Part shown: piece by piece, positions 21,860-33,293 of the stretch
Layout of the letters: every line of letters begins with the position of its first letter
Numbering within the stretch: position 1 is the first letter of the stretch
Position numbers and translations under genes: made by a program
Notes under the pieces: model-generated
The model's database searches: none
Seen by the model: only the letters and a program-made list of their open reading frames with translations
What the model was told of the DNA's origin: nothing
From: Amia ocellicauda
Taxonomy: Eukaryota > Chordata > Actinopteri > Amiiformes > Amiidae
Assembly (NCBI RefSeq): GCF_036373705.1
Contig: NW_027102766.1
Coordinates: forward strand, 18,903-82,902
Reading direction: 5' to 3'
Length of the DNA: 64,000 bases

Positions 21860-23200
21860 ATGGCAGAGGCAGATGCAAATACAAAAGCAGTGCAGTTTAA
21901 GGCTGTCTTACCCCCACCTTTTACTGGTGATGGCAGTGAAAGTTTTTCTCAGTTTGCCCGCCGTCATAAGAAACAATGACTGGCATGGGGAACGACCAAC
22001 TTGCTAAACTTTTACCATCAAGATTAGCAGGTGCTGCATTCAGTTACTGGGGCAGTCTTACTGATGCTGTGAAAAGGGATATGATGAAGTGTGTAAAAGT
22101 ATGCAGTCTGTTTTTGGACAAAAGCAGATCCTTAACATATTTCAGACATACTTAAATGCTAGACCTCACCGAACCAATGAGCCACTGGAAGTGTATGCTG
22201 AATTAAGACATCTAGTGCAACAGGCTTTCCCTGATTATGGAGAAGGAACTATAGCAGGAGAAACCTTTCGACACTTAATTGCTGGACTTGACCCTGTATT
22301 GCAAGCTAAAATCTACAAGTTTGGAGCTACCACGCTGGATGATGCACTGAAAATTGCATGTCAATGTGAGAGAGCCCGCACAACATTACATGTTGCTCCT
22401 CTGCCAGCCTGCAGCTGAACTAACACACTGGCATACCAAGGCCCTGCATTGAATGTACCAATAATGACTGCTCCTACCACTGTTCATGGCCTCCCAGAAT
22501 ATAAAGCAGACAGGCTGGCTGAACAACTTCATAAACTCATATTTAAAGTGGAGCAACTGCAGTCTGATGTAAATTCCTGCTCAGACACAACCAAGAAGTA
22601 TTGGCAACACACTAACAACAGAGCAAGCTTTGCATACTCACCTGAGCGTAGACCTACCGCACACAGGAGAACACCATCTACTGAGAGGGACTGAGATGAC
22701 ACCTCCAGCTGGTTCCACAGTGATTATCAACGGCAAACTTCATGTGGCAGAACCCATGAGGCACAAGCAGAGCAGAACACCAGGGGCCGAATTCCCTCGC
22801 GCAGTGAACATGACCACCATGAGACGTTCGGTCCCAGCCGACGTGAACGACTGGATTGCCATGACCACCCACCATTACAGATCCAACCAGAGTCCCAGTC
22901 CACATGACAGGAATGAGCGTTTTGTTTGTAGACATGAGGAGAGACCTCCACAGTATCGCCACAACTAACATGACCGGTCCAGCCAGAGTCCCAGTCCACG
23001 AGCCAAGTTTGAGTGTCCAGATCATAGAGACGAAGAGAGATCCCCCCAGTTTCATCGTCACTCACGCAGCCCAGGACCTCATCACAGACGTGTGCATTTC
23101 TCAGAGTCACAGAAGTCGGGAAACTGCCATTAGCTGGAGATGAGGGCCAGTCTCCAGCTACCTTGTTTGAGGCCCAACCTCAACCACCCGACCACCCCCA
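21860..23200 (+). pseudogene. Gypsy gag remnant
   Basis: Starts MAEADANTKAVQFKAVLPPP with a good context (accatgg) and shifts frame near 21975. It continues at 22089-22418 with the retrotransposon gag core (NIFQTYLNARPHRTNEPLEV, then AELRHLVQQAFPDYGE). Downstream, 22449-23200 is Pro/Arg/His-rich, repetitive (motif 'cagagtcccagtccac' occurs twice) and frame-broken. No CCHC zinc knuckle is visible. In an intact element this would form the particle that packages the RNA. Confidence 0.7.
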
Positions 23201-23209
23201 GCCATCACT

Positions 23210-23900
23210 TACAAGCAGACGTGAGTAAATCTTGCACTCCATATGTAAATGGCATTATTGAAGATCAGGAAGTAAGTATTTTTCTCAACACAGGAGCTGG
23301 TTTATCACTTATCAGTGACCATTAAGGCAGTGCATACCAGCCCTGAAATAATGCCCATTACAGAAAAATTTCCAGATTGCTCACACCCTTACAGGGGAAT
23401 CCCTAGATATTCTTGGAATGCTGACAGTAACCTTAAGACTTGGTACAGAAGTCCTTAATACTAATGTTTATGTAGTACGGAACTCCAAGCAAGATGCATT
23501 GCTTGGGTGTGACTTTCTTCACAGACAAGGCGCCACAATTGACACTGAAAGAGGGGTCTGCACAATTCGGAATGAAATTCTTCCACTTTTAAATTTTTCA
23601 GTCACCACCTTCCTGCTGCAATGTGACAGCTGTCTCCTATGACAATACCCCTACAAACTGAGGTTGTTGTTGAGTTAACTGAAGCTGCATCTATTAAAGG
23701 TGGAACGTCATTGTATGGATTTCCTGGTGTGCTGGAACCTTACCTGCAACTGGAGGGTGACCTTGCAGTTGCCCGCAGCCTCTCATTGGTCAAGAATGGC
23801 CTCACAGTCATCCACCTGCTCAACCCTACCCCACCAGGATGTATAGCTACCACGAGAACTTGCCTTCTGACCTCTACCAACAAATGGACTGTACATTAGC
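23210..23900 (+). pseudogene. Gypsy protease remnant, active site lost
   Basis: The aspartic protease region reads YVNGIIEDQEVSIFLNTGAG with LSLIS after it, then DALLGCDFLHRQGATID (the I/LLGxDFL flap-end block). The catalytic Asp of D-T-G-A is Asn here (aac at about 23287-23289), a G-to-A change that would kill the enzyme. A stop follows at about 23323, and another frame resumes at 23418-23642 and again at 23639-23899. Confidence 0.75.
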
Positions 23901-24059
23901 AAATGTAACTACACGCACCACAGTATCTAATATCAGCTTACCCAATGTACACATCGACAAAGACCATCTCACTTCGTCACGGCCTCAGCGGGTGGATAAG
24001 CTTCTAGCCGACAACCATGAAGTTTTAACAGTTGTAATCGGTTGGGCACCAGGTGTGGA

Positions 24060-26525
24060 AAGAGTACACCAGAAAAAAAACAATAAAAGATTGACCAAGA
24101 TCTAAGTAAAGAGGACAGCTAACTTGTGGAACATCACCAGGGCACAGGTAGTAAGAGCACTGACATAGAAAGTAAAGACAGAGAATAAAGATCACATAAC
24201 CTGGACCCTGTGCCAGCTAGCCCGAGCATAAGATCCACAGGGTCAATAATTGCAGACAGATGTGAAGTCCACAATGATCCACACCATGCACTGTATAACG
24301 TAAACAATTAATTTAATGAAACAAAAAGCACAAATGCAATAAATACAATATCCAAAAATCCAAATCCTATCAAAAAATGTCTTGGCCAAAACAAACAAAA
24401 ATGTTCAATGATAAATAGTTGGATTAACAAAAAGTGATCACAACAACCAAATACCTTACATTTCAATTTAGGTATACATTTGCATATTATTCTCCCCTTA
24501 GTTGACATAACCCGAAATACCCATACAAAAGATTAACAAACTAAAAAAGGCAGCAACAAAAAACAAAAGGACAGTTGTCAGACAAGACATACAAAGTTGG
24601 AAAATATGAAGAAAATTAAACAAGATTACACAGAAGAAAGTACTAATAATGATGGGGAAAAAAGAAGGGAAAAAAAACTAGTTAAGCTTCTGGGGTATAG
24701 TAATAAGGAAAGAAGCTAGACTGCAAAAAATACAAACGAAATGATAAAGGAAAACCCGTTGCAAACAAGTTAGAAAGTAGAATATGCACTATAAAAAGAA
24801 ACAAGGAAGACGAAAAGAAATAGAAAACAGCAAAAGAGCCAATCTTCCCAAAAACTAAACGATAGATATAATAACTAGACAATAAACCAAGCAAGAATAG
24901 AAACGAAGGTATAGAATAATACCAATAACAATAATAACCGCCAATGATAAACGCTAATGACAACGGCGTGACAGGACTGGTAGAGGCAGTCAGGGAAACA
25001 ATACAAAAAGAACAAAATCAAACCAGTCCAGAAATCCGGTCCACATCCAGACGTAGACAGCACAGCGCAATCCTCTCCCAAAGACTAGCAGCAATGTCCA
25101 CCGCAAGCAACATACTCAATAGCACATCTCCAAGAAAATAATGGAAAAAACACTCCCGACAAACACTGCAGCCTCGCCACCTCACCTTCTTGCCTGCATG
25201 TGCATGAACTAATGCCCCGTTTCCACTGGCGGGGCGTCCGGACGCGCCGTGTTTTGCGGAGTTAAATCTCTGCTGCTGTTCGCGTCCGTAACGTCCTGAG
25301 GACACGATTCACTGTCAGAAGAGAGGAGTGCGCTGGACTGAGACACAGGAGGACACCAGACACATTGTGTCGGAAGATATAATCTCAAGAAATGACAGTT
25401 TTATTAGCAGCGTGGAGTGAAATCCACGTACAGAGACAATGACTGATACAGTTAATATCCGAGTGCATTAAAGACTGATTTCACAGGACCGGTGCAGTGA
25501 CTGACTAGTTAAAATAAACTGAAGGATAATAATCGGATTGTATTAATATTGTATGAACAGCTGGGCGTGTTTCAGGCTGTGTTGTGTGAATGGTGTGCAG
25601 TCTGTTGTATATCAGCCCAGCAGAGACAGTCAGTATGAAGGCGAACACGATTCATTAAAGTGCCCATTTACAAGTGACATGAATGAATAAATAAATACAG
25701 CAGATCTGGGTTTCCTCTAAAACATAAGGACTGGTTTAATAAATGCGTCCATAAACGCCATGACTGAGACGCGCACACTTTAGTTCAATTATAACTGCTA
25801 TATTGTATCTGGATGATTAATCGTGAAACGTGTGTATTTTGTTTCAACTGTATTACCCGGGTTAAGGACGTCTGATAAGTACATTATAAATAATACGGCA
25901 AAAAGTGTTGTTTGCAGTTACAAATCTGTAGAAAGAGTAATAAATGAAGGGGGTCACGCTGTGCGTTTAAAACACATATATACTAGCACAAATGATGACG
26001 ATAATAATAACAATACATATTTGCTATTTAGTATTATTGTTGCACATGGAAACGTATTCTTATGGTAACATGCTTGTCTGAATATAATGTTGCCTCTACA
26101 CGTTTATCTCTTCCTAATATCTCTAACAGAAACGTGTATTTATTACGCTGTTTCCAATCCTGTAAAGAAAGAATAAAACAGACACAAAGTCCTGTCCACT
26201 CAGGCTGTGTCGCTCTAGTGTCTCCTGTCTCTGTTTTGAACACAAACCAAGCACAGTCGCTGCTCCTGCATCAGAGGACGGATCACAGCGGCCTGGTTTA
26301 CAGACACGACACGGCGCTTAAACCAGTGGAACCGAGGCATAAACAGTCCGTCTGGGAAAATAGTTCCCCAGCTCCCATCTCCACTTACTTCTTAGTTCCC
26401 CCCTATTCCTTTACCCCCCCGCCCACCACCTTTTTATAGGGAAACCCTAGAGGACAATAGCAGCATAGCAGGTACAGTTGTTTGTTAAAGGAAAAGGGAT
26501 TCTCTCTCTACTCCAGACTGTTACA
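24060..26525 (+). mobile_element. Foreign insertion splitting the Gypsy pol
   Basis: The protease-side frame ends at LLADNHEVLT (about 24030) and the reverse transcriptase side resumes at NVFNSNSTNYGRT (about 26530). The 2.4 kb between them is not Gypsy sequence. It has TGTAA near the left joint and TTACA near the right, an LTR-like short inverted repeat, but I could not find an unambiguous target duplication. 24110-25210 is A-rich with no supported gene, and 25213-26339 is a separate PIF-type element. A solo LTR carrying a later PIF insertion would explain it. Confidence 0.5.
25213..26339 (+). mobile_element. PIF/Harbinger-type non-autonomous element
   Basis: The left end TGCCCCGTTTCCACTGG and the complement of the right end TGCCTCGGTTCCACTGG form matched TIRs. 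Both sides are flanked by TAA (25210-25212 and 26340-26342), the 3 bp target duplication typical of PIF/Harbinger. Length is 1127 bp. No transposase or Myb-like gene is visible, and the open frames at 25823 and 26062 have no domain. CpG content is higher than the AT-rich surroundings. Confidence 0.7.
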
Positions 26526-26529
26526 ACGT

Positions 26530-27345
26530 ATTCAACTCCAATTCTACTAATTATGGCAGGACTGATTTAATCAAACATCACATCCATACTGCAACAGCAT
26601 CCCCAGTCAGGCAGCGAGCATACCGCACCTCACCACCAGTGCGTGAAGAAATCAACCGCCAGGTTCAGAAGTTATCGGATGCTGATTTGACTGAGCCTAG
26701 CCACAGTCCCTGGGCATCTCCAGTGTTGTTAGTCAGGAAAAAGGATGGTTCATTCAGATTTTGTATTGACTACAGAAAGCTGAACTCGGTTACCATCAGG
26801 GATGCCCATCCTTTACCACGCGTTGACGATAGCCTGGATGCTTTGTCTGGAGCCACACTGTTTAGCACGCTTGATATGTCTAGTGGCTACTGGCAAATAC
26901 GAATGGAAGAAAAGGACAGAGACAAGACTGCTTTCACTACTGGAGATGGATTATATGATTTCAAGGTCATGCCCATGGGGTTAAGTAATGCACCACCCAC
27001 ATTTCATCGCTTAATGGAGTTAGTGTTACGTGGCCTCCACTGGTCTAAGACATTAGTTTATCTCGATGACATTATTGTCTTCAGTAAGACATTTGAAGAC
27101 CACCTCACTAGCCTGCAAGAAGTGTTCCACAGACTCCGTCAAGCTGGTTTGAAACTTCATCCTAAGAAATGTCAGCTGTTCTGTGCTTTTTCTGGGACAT
27201 GTTGTTTCACAGTAGGGCATTCATCCAGACCATGCAATTACAGAAAAAGTCCTAAAATGGCCTCAGCCTACTACTGCTACCGAGGTAAGAGCCTTTCTTC
27301 TTCTCTGTTCATACTACAGACGCTTCATTAAGGGGTTTGCAAAAA
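26530..27345 (+). pseudogene. Gypsy reverse transcriptase
   Basis: Reads the N-terminal block SPWASPVLLVRKKDGSFRFC (then IDYRKLN), then STLDMSSGYWQI, MPMGLSNAPPTFHRLM, and the catalytic YLDD in LVYLDDIIVFSK (about 27050-27085). Core residues are intact from about 26640 to 27190. After CQLF the frame shifts: the expected YYRRFIKGFAKI block is readable in another frame at about 27310-27345. It would copy genomic RNA into DNA if whole. Confidence 0.9.
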
Positions 27346-27399
27346 TTGACACAAAAGCACGTCGTGTTTCAGTGGAATGCTGAATATGAAGAAGCATTC

Positions 27400-27725
27400 A
27401 ATTTCTTTTGACTGACTTTATCAGAACCACCAATACTGACCTATCCGGACTTCACCAACAGTTCATCCTACACACAGATGCATCACATGACGTCATTGGT
27501 GCTGTACTGGCTCAAGAACAGCAAGGTGTGGAGAAAGTGGTTGCCTACGCGAGCCATGTGTTAACATCTGCAAAGCGCAAGTGGTCTACATTTGACCGAG
27601 AATGGTGGGCTATAGTGTGGTTACTGAGGCGTTTCTGTCATTATCTGTCAGGTCGCCCCTTCACCATTGTTACTGACCACCATCCATTAGTTGGTCTACA
27701 GAAGCTACCAATTGATGGGCTCTGG
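27400..27725 (+). pseudogene. Gypsy RNase H
   Basis: Reads FILHTDASHDVIGAVLAQEQ, then YASHVLTSAKRKWSTFDREW and ALVWLL-like AIVWLLRRFCHYL, then TIVTDHHPL. The catalytic Asp (HTDAS), Glu (DREW) and Asp (VTDHH) positions look present. It lies in a different frame from the reverse transcriptase and ends in a frameshift near 27720, where the tail that precedes integrase is deleted or garbled. Confidence 0.88.
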
Positions 27726-28129
27726 AGTTGGATGTATATAACTGGGTCACGCTGAGTCATGCCAATGCTGATTCTCTCTCCTGTCACCTGCGAGATGTCA
27801 GCGATACTCAGACCAGAATGGACAGGAACTGTAAGAATGTGAATTCCATCGCAACGCAGACGACTCCTGAAGCACCTTCAACTTGTGCTTGTTCAGTCCT
27901 TAGTAGACCTGTCCCAGGCATTGCCTGTTGACCTCTTTCAACATCAAAAGGAGGATGCCATACTATCCTAAATTCGAGAATGGCTAATTCAAGGGAAAAG
28001 ACCACCTCTCTGGACATTGAGAAGTTCTCCAACACTTAGAGTGCTGTGGTTTCCTAAGCTGTGCCTGCAGAATGAGTTTTTGTGCCGACGTTATTACAAG
28101 AATTCACCTACCAGATCCTCATTCCAGGA

Positions 28130-28887
28130 CTTTTAATACCACATGTCCTGCAATATTTGCATGGCCACCAGTCAGTCGCCCATTTAGGTTATAAAAAGAC
28201 TTTAGCTCGTGCACAGGACCATTTTTATTGGTAATTTATGGCAAGAGACATTGAAAGCTACTGTCAACAATGCCTGGCATGTCAATCAAGAGCAATGCCA
28301 GTACCAGTTAATCAAGTTCCGCTTCAAACTGTCCAGGCCTGCCAACCTTTTCAAAAAGTCGCTGCTGACATCACTGAACTTCCAATAACTCAGACAGGAA
28401 ATAGGTACATCTTGGTAATTCAAGACTACTTTACCAAGTACGTTAACCTGTACCCAATGAAGGATCAACATGCAGTCATTGTTGCTAAGTATATTGTCGA
28501 GGAATATGTACGAGATCATAGTGTTCCTGAATACCTTCATACTGACCATGGAAGACAGTTTGAGGCCGACTTAAAGAGTTGTGTTCCCTTCTGGGCATTA
28601 ATACAATGAGGACTTCACAAGGTGATGGATTAATAGAACGTTTTAATTGCACTCTGAAAGATCAACTTGCTAAGTGCTTGTATGAACAGCAGGATTCATG
28701 GGACAGCCTCCTAAGCCAAATACAATTAGCCTATAACACCAGTGTGCATACCAGCACCGGCTACACTCCTTTCTTTTTAGTGCATGGTCGAGAAGCTCGT
28801 TTACCTGTGCATTTGATATTTTCCTGCCCTGAAGCCCCATCTACAGCTTCACCTGGAACACCTGCAGAGTATGTGACATCTGTTTGA
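28130..28887 (+). pseudogene. Gypsy integrase
   Basis: The zinc-binding part (GHQSVAHLGYKKTL, then CQQCLACQSR) is broken by a stop at about 28234. The catalytic core shows Asp in AADITELP, Asp in HTDHGRQFE and, after a frameshift near 28575, Glu in GLIERFNCTLKDQL. It then reads AYNTSVHTSTGYTPFFLVHG, the standard Gypsy end of core. The C-terminal domain is missing after 28887. It would join cDNA to host DNA if intact. Confidence 0.9.
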
Positions 28888-29300
28888 AATAAGTTAGATA
28901 ATTAAAAAATGAATATCTAAAAAACTATAACTGCACTGATGAAACAAAACATGGCACAAACCGGTACAGATGTAGTACAAACGAAAGAGACTATATTGGT
29001 GTGATTTGGATGTTGATGGGGTGCTGAGTGACGTCACAGCTCATAAAATATAATCTTTAGTATCTCGGGAATCATACCGGCACAAACAATTATTTTTGCG
29101 GCACAAACCAGCACAAATGCAGCACAAACAGATACATATATTTTTATTAATATTCTGAACACATGGGGTGCCAACTTCATGGAGGTAAATTGTTTGTATG
29201 ACTTCTTGTTTGGATCTAGGAGTAATCTGCAAACTACATAGTGAAACACATATAGCAGACAGAAATAAGCACAGTGTTGTATTTATATGACGGACTGCAT
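28888..29300. repeat. Unclassified repeat rich in gcacaaa motifs
   Basis: The motif (g)gcacaaac recurs about six times between 28950 and 29130 at irregular spacing, with palindrome-like cggcacaaacaatt and gcggcacaaaccag. The region 29130-29260 ('aacacatggggtgccaactt') looks like the body of a dispersed repeat, but I cannot name a family. No ORF is supported. Confidence 0.4.
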
Positions 29301-29738
29301 TTTACTAAACCCTGAAACCCAGACAATTCACTACAAACTCTACGTCTTGTAAAATGGTTTATTTTACATACACAGAAACAGATAGGCTCACCCTCAACAT
29401 ATTCCACACATATTCCAATATGTTGTAAATTTACAGGTTTACCAGTAGCACAGGTGTATTATTAATCTATTCATGCACTTTTAGACACTTGTCTAATACA
29501 GAGCCAACAACTGCATTGACAGCTGGTAGCAGGGCTTAGACAATGCTGTGAGCTGGGATTTAAAATGATTCTGTAGGCCAGGGCTTAAAAACTTTACCCC
29601 ATTTAAACATTGTCAAATTTGCCTCCAACCCCTAAAATGCTATGGCATGTTTTTTGTATCCTAAACATTGTATGTTAATGTGGTTTATACTTTTGATTTA
29701 AGGTGATAAACATAATTTTATCATATTTTGAATAACAA

Positions 29739-29739
<1 letters not shown>

Positions 29740-29798
<59 letters not shown>
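29740..29798. repeat. (AAT)n microsatellite
   Basis: About 19 uninterrupted copies of the trinucleotide AAT. Confidence 0.97.
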
Positions 29799-31391
29799 TC
29801 AAAAACATTAAACAAAACTCACCCTGACTATGTCACAACCCCAGGGTGGGGAACCTCTGCTATAGACCCTCATCCACTCTTTCAACAGTTTGTAGGTGAC
29901 TTGTAACACAAGAGCAGAAACATGAAATCTCAGTCTTGGTGGGTGTTTCTGTCCAGTGGTCTGATCTGACACAACTGTCTATTATATTTTGTATTCTATT
30001 AAAATAGAAAAAAATTGTAGTTCATAAAAAAAGTGTTAAATCTGCTACTCTTATGAGTATCTCTGCAGCCCCTCATTGATCCCTTGCAGTGCGTGTTCAT
30101 GTTGATATAGAAGTCGTCAACACAAAATTGTAAAAAAATATGTGAAATAAGTAAACAAGACATTGAGAATAATAGGTCCCTAAGAGAGGACACTGTCAAA
30201 TTTAACATTCAATAAAAAGCCACTGTTTTGACCATTTTCAGTTGAATTAATCCTCAGCATTAAGTGCACTGAGACTGTACACAGCTGTCAGATGCCTTGT
30301 ACTTTAAGATATGTTGTATATTTAGGCTACCCTGTTATTGCATGAAAAAAATGTTATTTTATGAACGCAGTAAACAAAAGGGGAAACAAATAAATAATTG
30401 AATTAATCATTTTAAGCACTCTTGCTATTACAAATAACTATGATGAAGGCCTTAACTGACTATCTAGTAACTGTTTAGAAAGAAATGGTTTTCTTTGAGT
30501 GTGCTAAAGAAATAAACTTCTAATTTCTGTCATTACAGTGAACTAACTTGAATACGTAAAGTATACACCTAAAAATTGCTTAGAATTAAATGATTTTCTT
30601 TATGAAATGTACAATTAGTGCTCAAAATAATTACACATCTATATTTCTGTGCTTTGCCATTAATACAGATTTCACTTTATTCTCTATGGGTTGGTTTCAC
30701 AGAGCATGATTAGCACTAGTTTAAGCACATTACTCAGAATATGGCACTCACCACTGTTTGGTATACAACATTATTTAGCCTGAAGGACAATAAAGCATAT
30801 GCATGGTATATAGTAGTGTACTAGGCTAGCATACGTAATTTACCCATGTATGTAAACAACTTAGAGTCTGAATTAAACCTAGTCACAATGACATGTAGCT
30901 GAATTCAAGAGCCAGTGGCATGCTATTTTAGTTGACAAGGGCAAGAGTTTTAAAAAGTTTTCTAGTCTTTCGTGTAGTTTTTTTCTTGTCTGTATGTGCG
31001 TGTGCGTGTGCGTGTGTGTGTGTGTGTCTGTGTGTTCAGCTCTTATGTTTTATATCATACACAGAGTATGGAACAAACTCCCCAGCCATGTTGTTGAAAG
31101 TGACTGTTTAACTTATTGGCTGTGTCTCAGCTTTTAAATCTCAATTTGACTGCCTAGTAAAAGTTACAAAGTGAGGGTAATTTAACCAAAGATAAAGAAC
31201 TGTCTATTGTTTTAAATAAACCTTAATCATTGTTGCCATTATAAATAAGTTGAATACCTAAACTGAGCACATAGCCACAGCTTAGTCAGAAATGGTTTTA
31301 TTTAAAGTGACTTTAGTCTTTACAAAAAACTAAGTTGAATACATATAAATTGGGAATATTCCCTGAAAGGGAACTGTATAGAAACAACTAA
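29799..31391. other. Non-coding stretch with (GT)n
   Basis: AT-rich, with no supported gene or TIR pair. A GT-rich microsatellite lies at about 30990-31036. Two related segments, near 30470-30610 and 31260-31350, share 'aactaagttgaatac'-like text and may be old repeats. Confidence 0.5.
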
Positions 31392-32252
31392 GACCCCGTT
31401 CACACTTGAGATTATGAACGGGGTCATAGATTTAGGCCGGCCCTGGGTCGGGTCAAAACTAGTCCCGCTTTTCAACCCAGCCTAAATCTTTCGACCCGGC
31501 CTAATGCTGGCCTAAATGTAAATGTGACGTGCAGGTGTTGTGACAAACTGAGCTTCCCTATCAGGATGGGCTGCCTGGTATCTGAAAACAATGGGCTACT
31601 GGCTGGAATGAGCTGCCCCGACTGAAAATATTAAGCAGCTCATCCCGTCAGACATAAAGGACCTGTCTGAATGCGCTACCAGCTGTTTTTCAACACTATT
31701 ACTGTATTAGAAGCTTTCAAACGCTATGTAGCTCATCCTGTCATCTATGCATAAATAGCAAATTGGTCACTATGAAATAACACGGCCAAAATCATTTTAA
31801 ATGTTCATAATTATTACCAACAGATTTTTGGGCGTGTTCACTGCGCACGCGTACTTTCGCTAGGCAGCTCATTCTGACAAAGTAGCTCAGTTTGTCACAA
31901 CATCTGTGCTGGGCCGGTGAACAGCGTCAGCGTGTGACGCAACTCAAGCCCCGCCCCCAGAGACTGCGTGTCTGAGAGACGGGGAATAAACACAGAGTAA
32001 ACACAGAGTAAACACAGAATAAACACACAGTAAACACAGAATAAACACACAATGAACACAGAGTAAACACAGAGTAAACACAGAGTAAACACAGAGTAAA
32101 CACACAATAAACACACAATAAACACAGAGTAAACACACAATAAACACACAGTAAACACACAATAAACACAGAGTAAACACAGAGTAAACACACAAGTGTC
32201 GGGGTGTCGAACTGGTAAAAATTTGAGGCGCCTAATAAGTGTGAACGGGGTC
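31392..32252 (+). mobile_element. PIF/Harbinger-type MITE containing a minisatellite
   Basis: The ends GACCCCGTTCACACTT and AAGTGTGAACGGGGTC are a perfect inverted pair. They are flanked by TAA on both sides (31389-31391 and 32253-32255), as for PIF/Harbinger. Length is 861 bp with no transposase. The left subterminal part has the tandem motif gacccggcctaa/aggccggccctgggtc, and the right part is occupied by the 11 bp minisatellite. Confidence 0.72.
31987..32195. repeat. 11 bp minisatellite, 19 units
   Basis: Nineteen head-to-tail copies of taaacacagag and variants taaacacacaa, taaacacacag, taaacacagaa and tgaacacagag fill 209 bp exactly. Because 11 is not a multiple of 3 and the unit has no minus-strand stop, all three minus frames are open here. 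The apparent cysteine/valine-rich proteins are artefacts of the repeat. Confidence 0.95.
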
Positions 32253-32255
32253 TAA

Positions 32256-32789
32256 TTTGGGCTATTAACTGCGCTGTAGTAAAAAGTCATGAAACCCTGT
32301 CTGATTACGTATTCCTTCTTTTATTGTTCTTCTTAGTTTTCTCTCTGGTTTAGTGTCCTGGAAAAGGACAGCACATACTTATCAGATTGGGTGTGAAACG
32401 GCAGAGCCCTGAACGCGGCTATCAGTAGCACGCGATGGTGCCATTCTAGATAAGGCCCTACAAACAGGCCATAAGGCCATATCAACCCCACAACAGAGCC
32501 AGAGAGATCTAGTTTATGTAGCAGTCCTATGAACCCAGTACTCAGAGTGTTTGTTTTTTACTAAAAATGTTTTTATTTAAAACAGCCCTATACATTCTCA
32601 CTCTATATTGATACATGTACATCAAGTGAAAACATATTGTTGTGGTTATTGCATGAGCATTTCTCTTCTTTCCTATGTATTATATCTGCTTAGAAATGTT
32701 CAGTCCTGATCATTTATACAATTTCATTCTTAAACATGACCTATTTATCTAAATTGTGTATATATGAATTACCTTTAAATATATGTATC
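32256..32789. other. Unassigned non-coding
   Basis: I see no gene, TIR or known repeat in this stretch. Confidence 0.4.
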
Positions 32790-33293
32790 TTAAGAACATA
32801 AGAACATAAGAAAGTTTACAAACGAGAGGGGGCCATTCGACCCATCGTGCTCGTTTGGTGTTCATTAATATCTAAGTGATCCAAGGTTCCTTTCCAGACT
32901 ATTGTTAAATGTTCCCAAACTTTCAGCTTCAACCACATCGCTGGGTAGTTTAATCCAGATTGTGACTACTCTCTGTGTAAAGAAGTGTCTCCTGTTTTCC
33001 GTTTTGAATGCCTTGAAGACCAATTTCCATTTGTGTCCCTGCTGATCTGGAAAAGCTCCTCTGGTTTGATGTGGTCGATGCCTTTCATGATTTTGAAGAC
33101 TTGGATCAAGTCCCCACGTTGTCTCCTCTGTTCCAGGGTGAAAAGGTTCAGTTCCTCAGTCTCTCAGTAGGACATTCCCTTCAGACCTGGAATAAGTCTG
33201 GTTGCTCTCCTCTGAACTGCCTCTAAAGTAGCGATATCCTTCTTGAAGTGTGGAGCCCAGAACTGTACACAGTATCCAGATGAGGTCTTACTG
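32790..33293 (-). mobile_element. CR1-like LINE 3' end, minus strand
   Basis: Complement of the CR1 3' region: it starts at the tail (taagaacataagaacataag) and runs back through the C-terminal blocks equivalent to IWNKLP and FKIMKGIDH up to the HLDTVYSSG region. It is a third copy of the family seen at 17113-17922 and 38053-40436, 5'-truncated to about 500 bp and carrying frame breaks. Confidence 0.85.

Larger units (their letters stand above)
21860..28890 (+). mobile_element. Gypsy (Ty3-like) retrotransposon, decayed and interrupted
   Basis: Gag, protease, reverse transcriptase, RNase H and integrase are found in that order, the Ty3/Gypsy order, spread over 7 kb with stops and frameshifts in most domains. 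A 2.4 kb foreign segment (about 24060-26525) splits protease from reverse transcriptase. Neither LTR is recognisable, so the copy is probably truncated at both ends. The integrase frame simply stops at 28885. Confidence 0.85.

Noticed and set aside
25213-26439. Captured host gene in the PIF-type element
   Set aside because: Higher CpG and two open frames prompted the idea, but no recognisable domain or splice pattern supports it.
31895-32195. Three overlapping minus-strand Cys/Val/Leu-rich proteins
   Set aside because: Produced by the 11 bp minisatellite, which has no stop in any minus frame.
31987-32195. Telomere-like repeat
   Set aside because: The 11 bp unit taaacacagag is not the vertebrate ttaggg repeat and lies inside a MITE.
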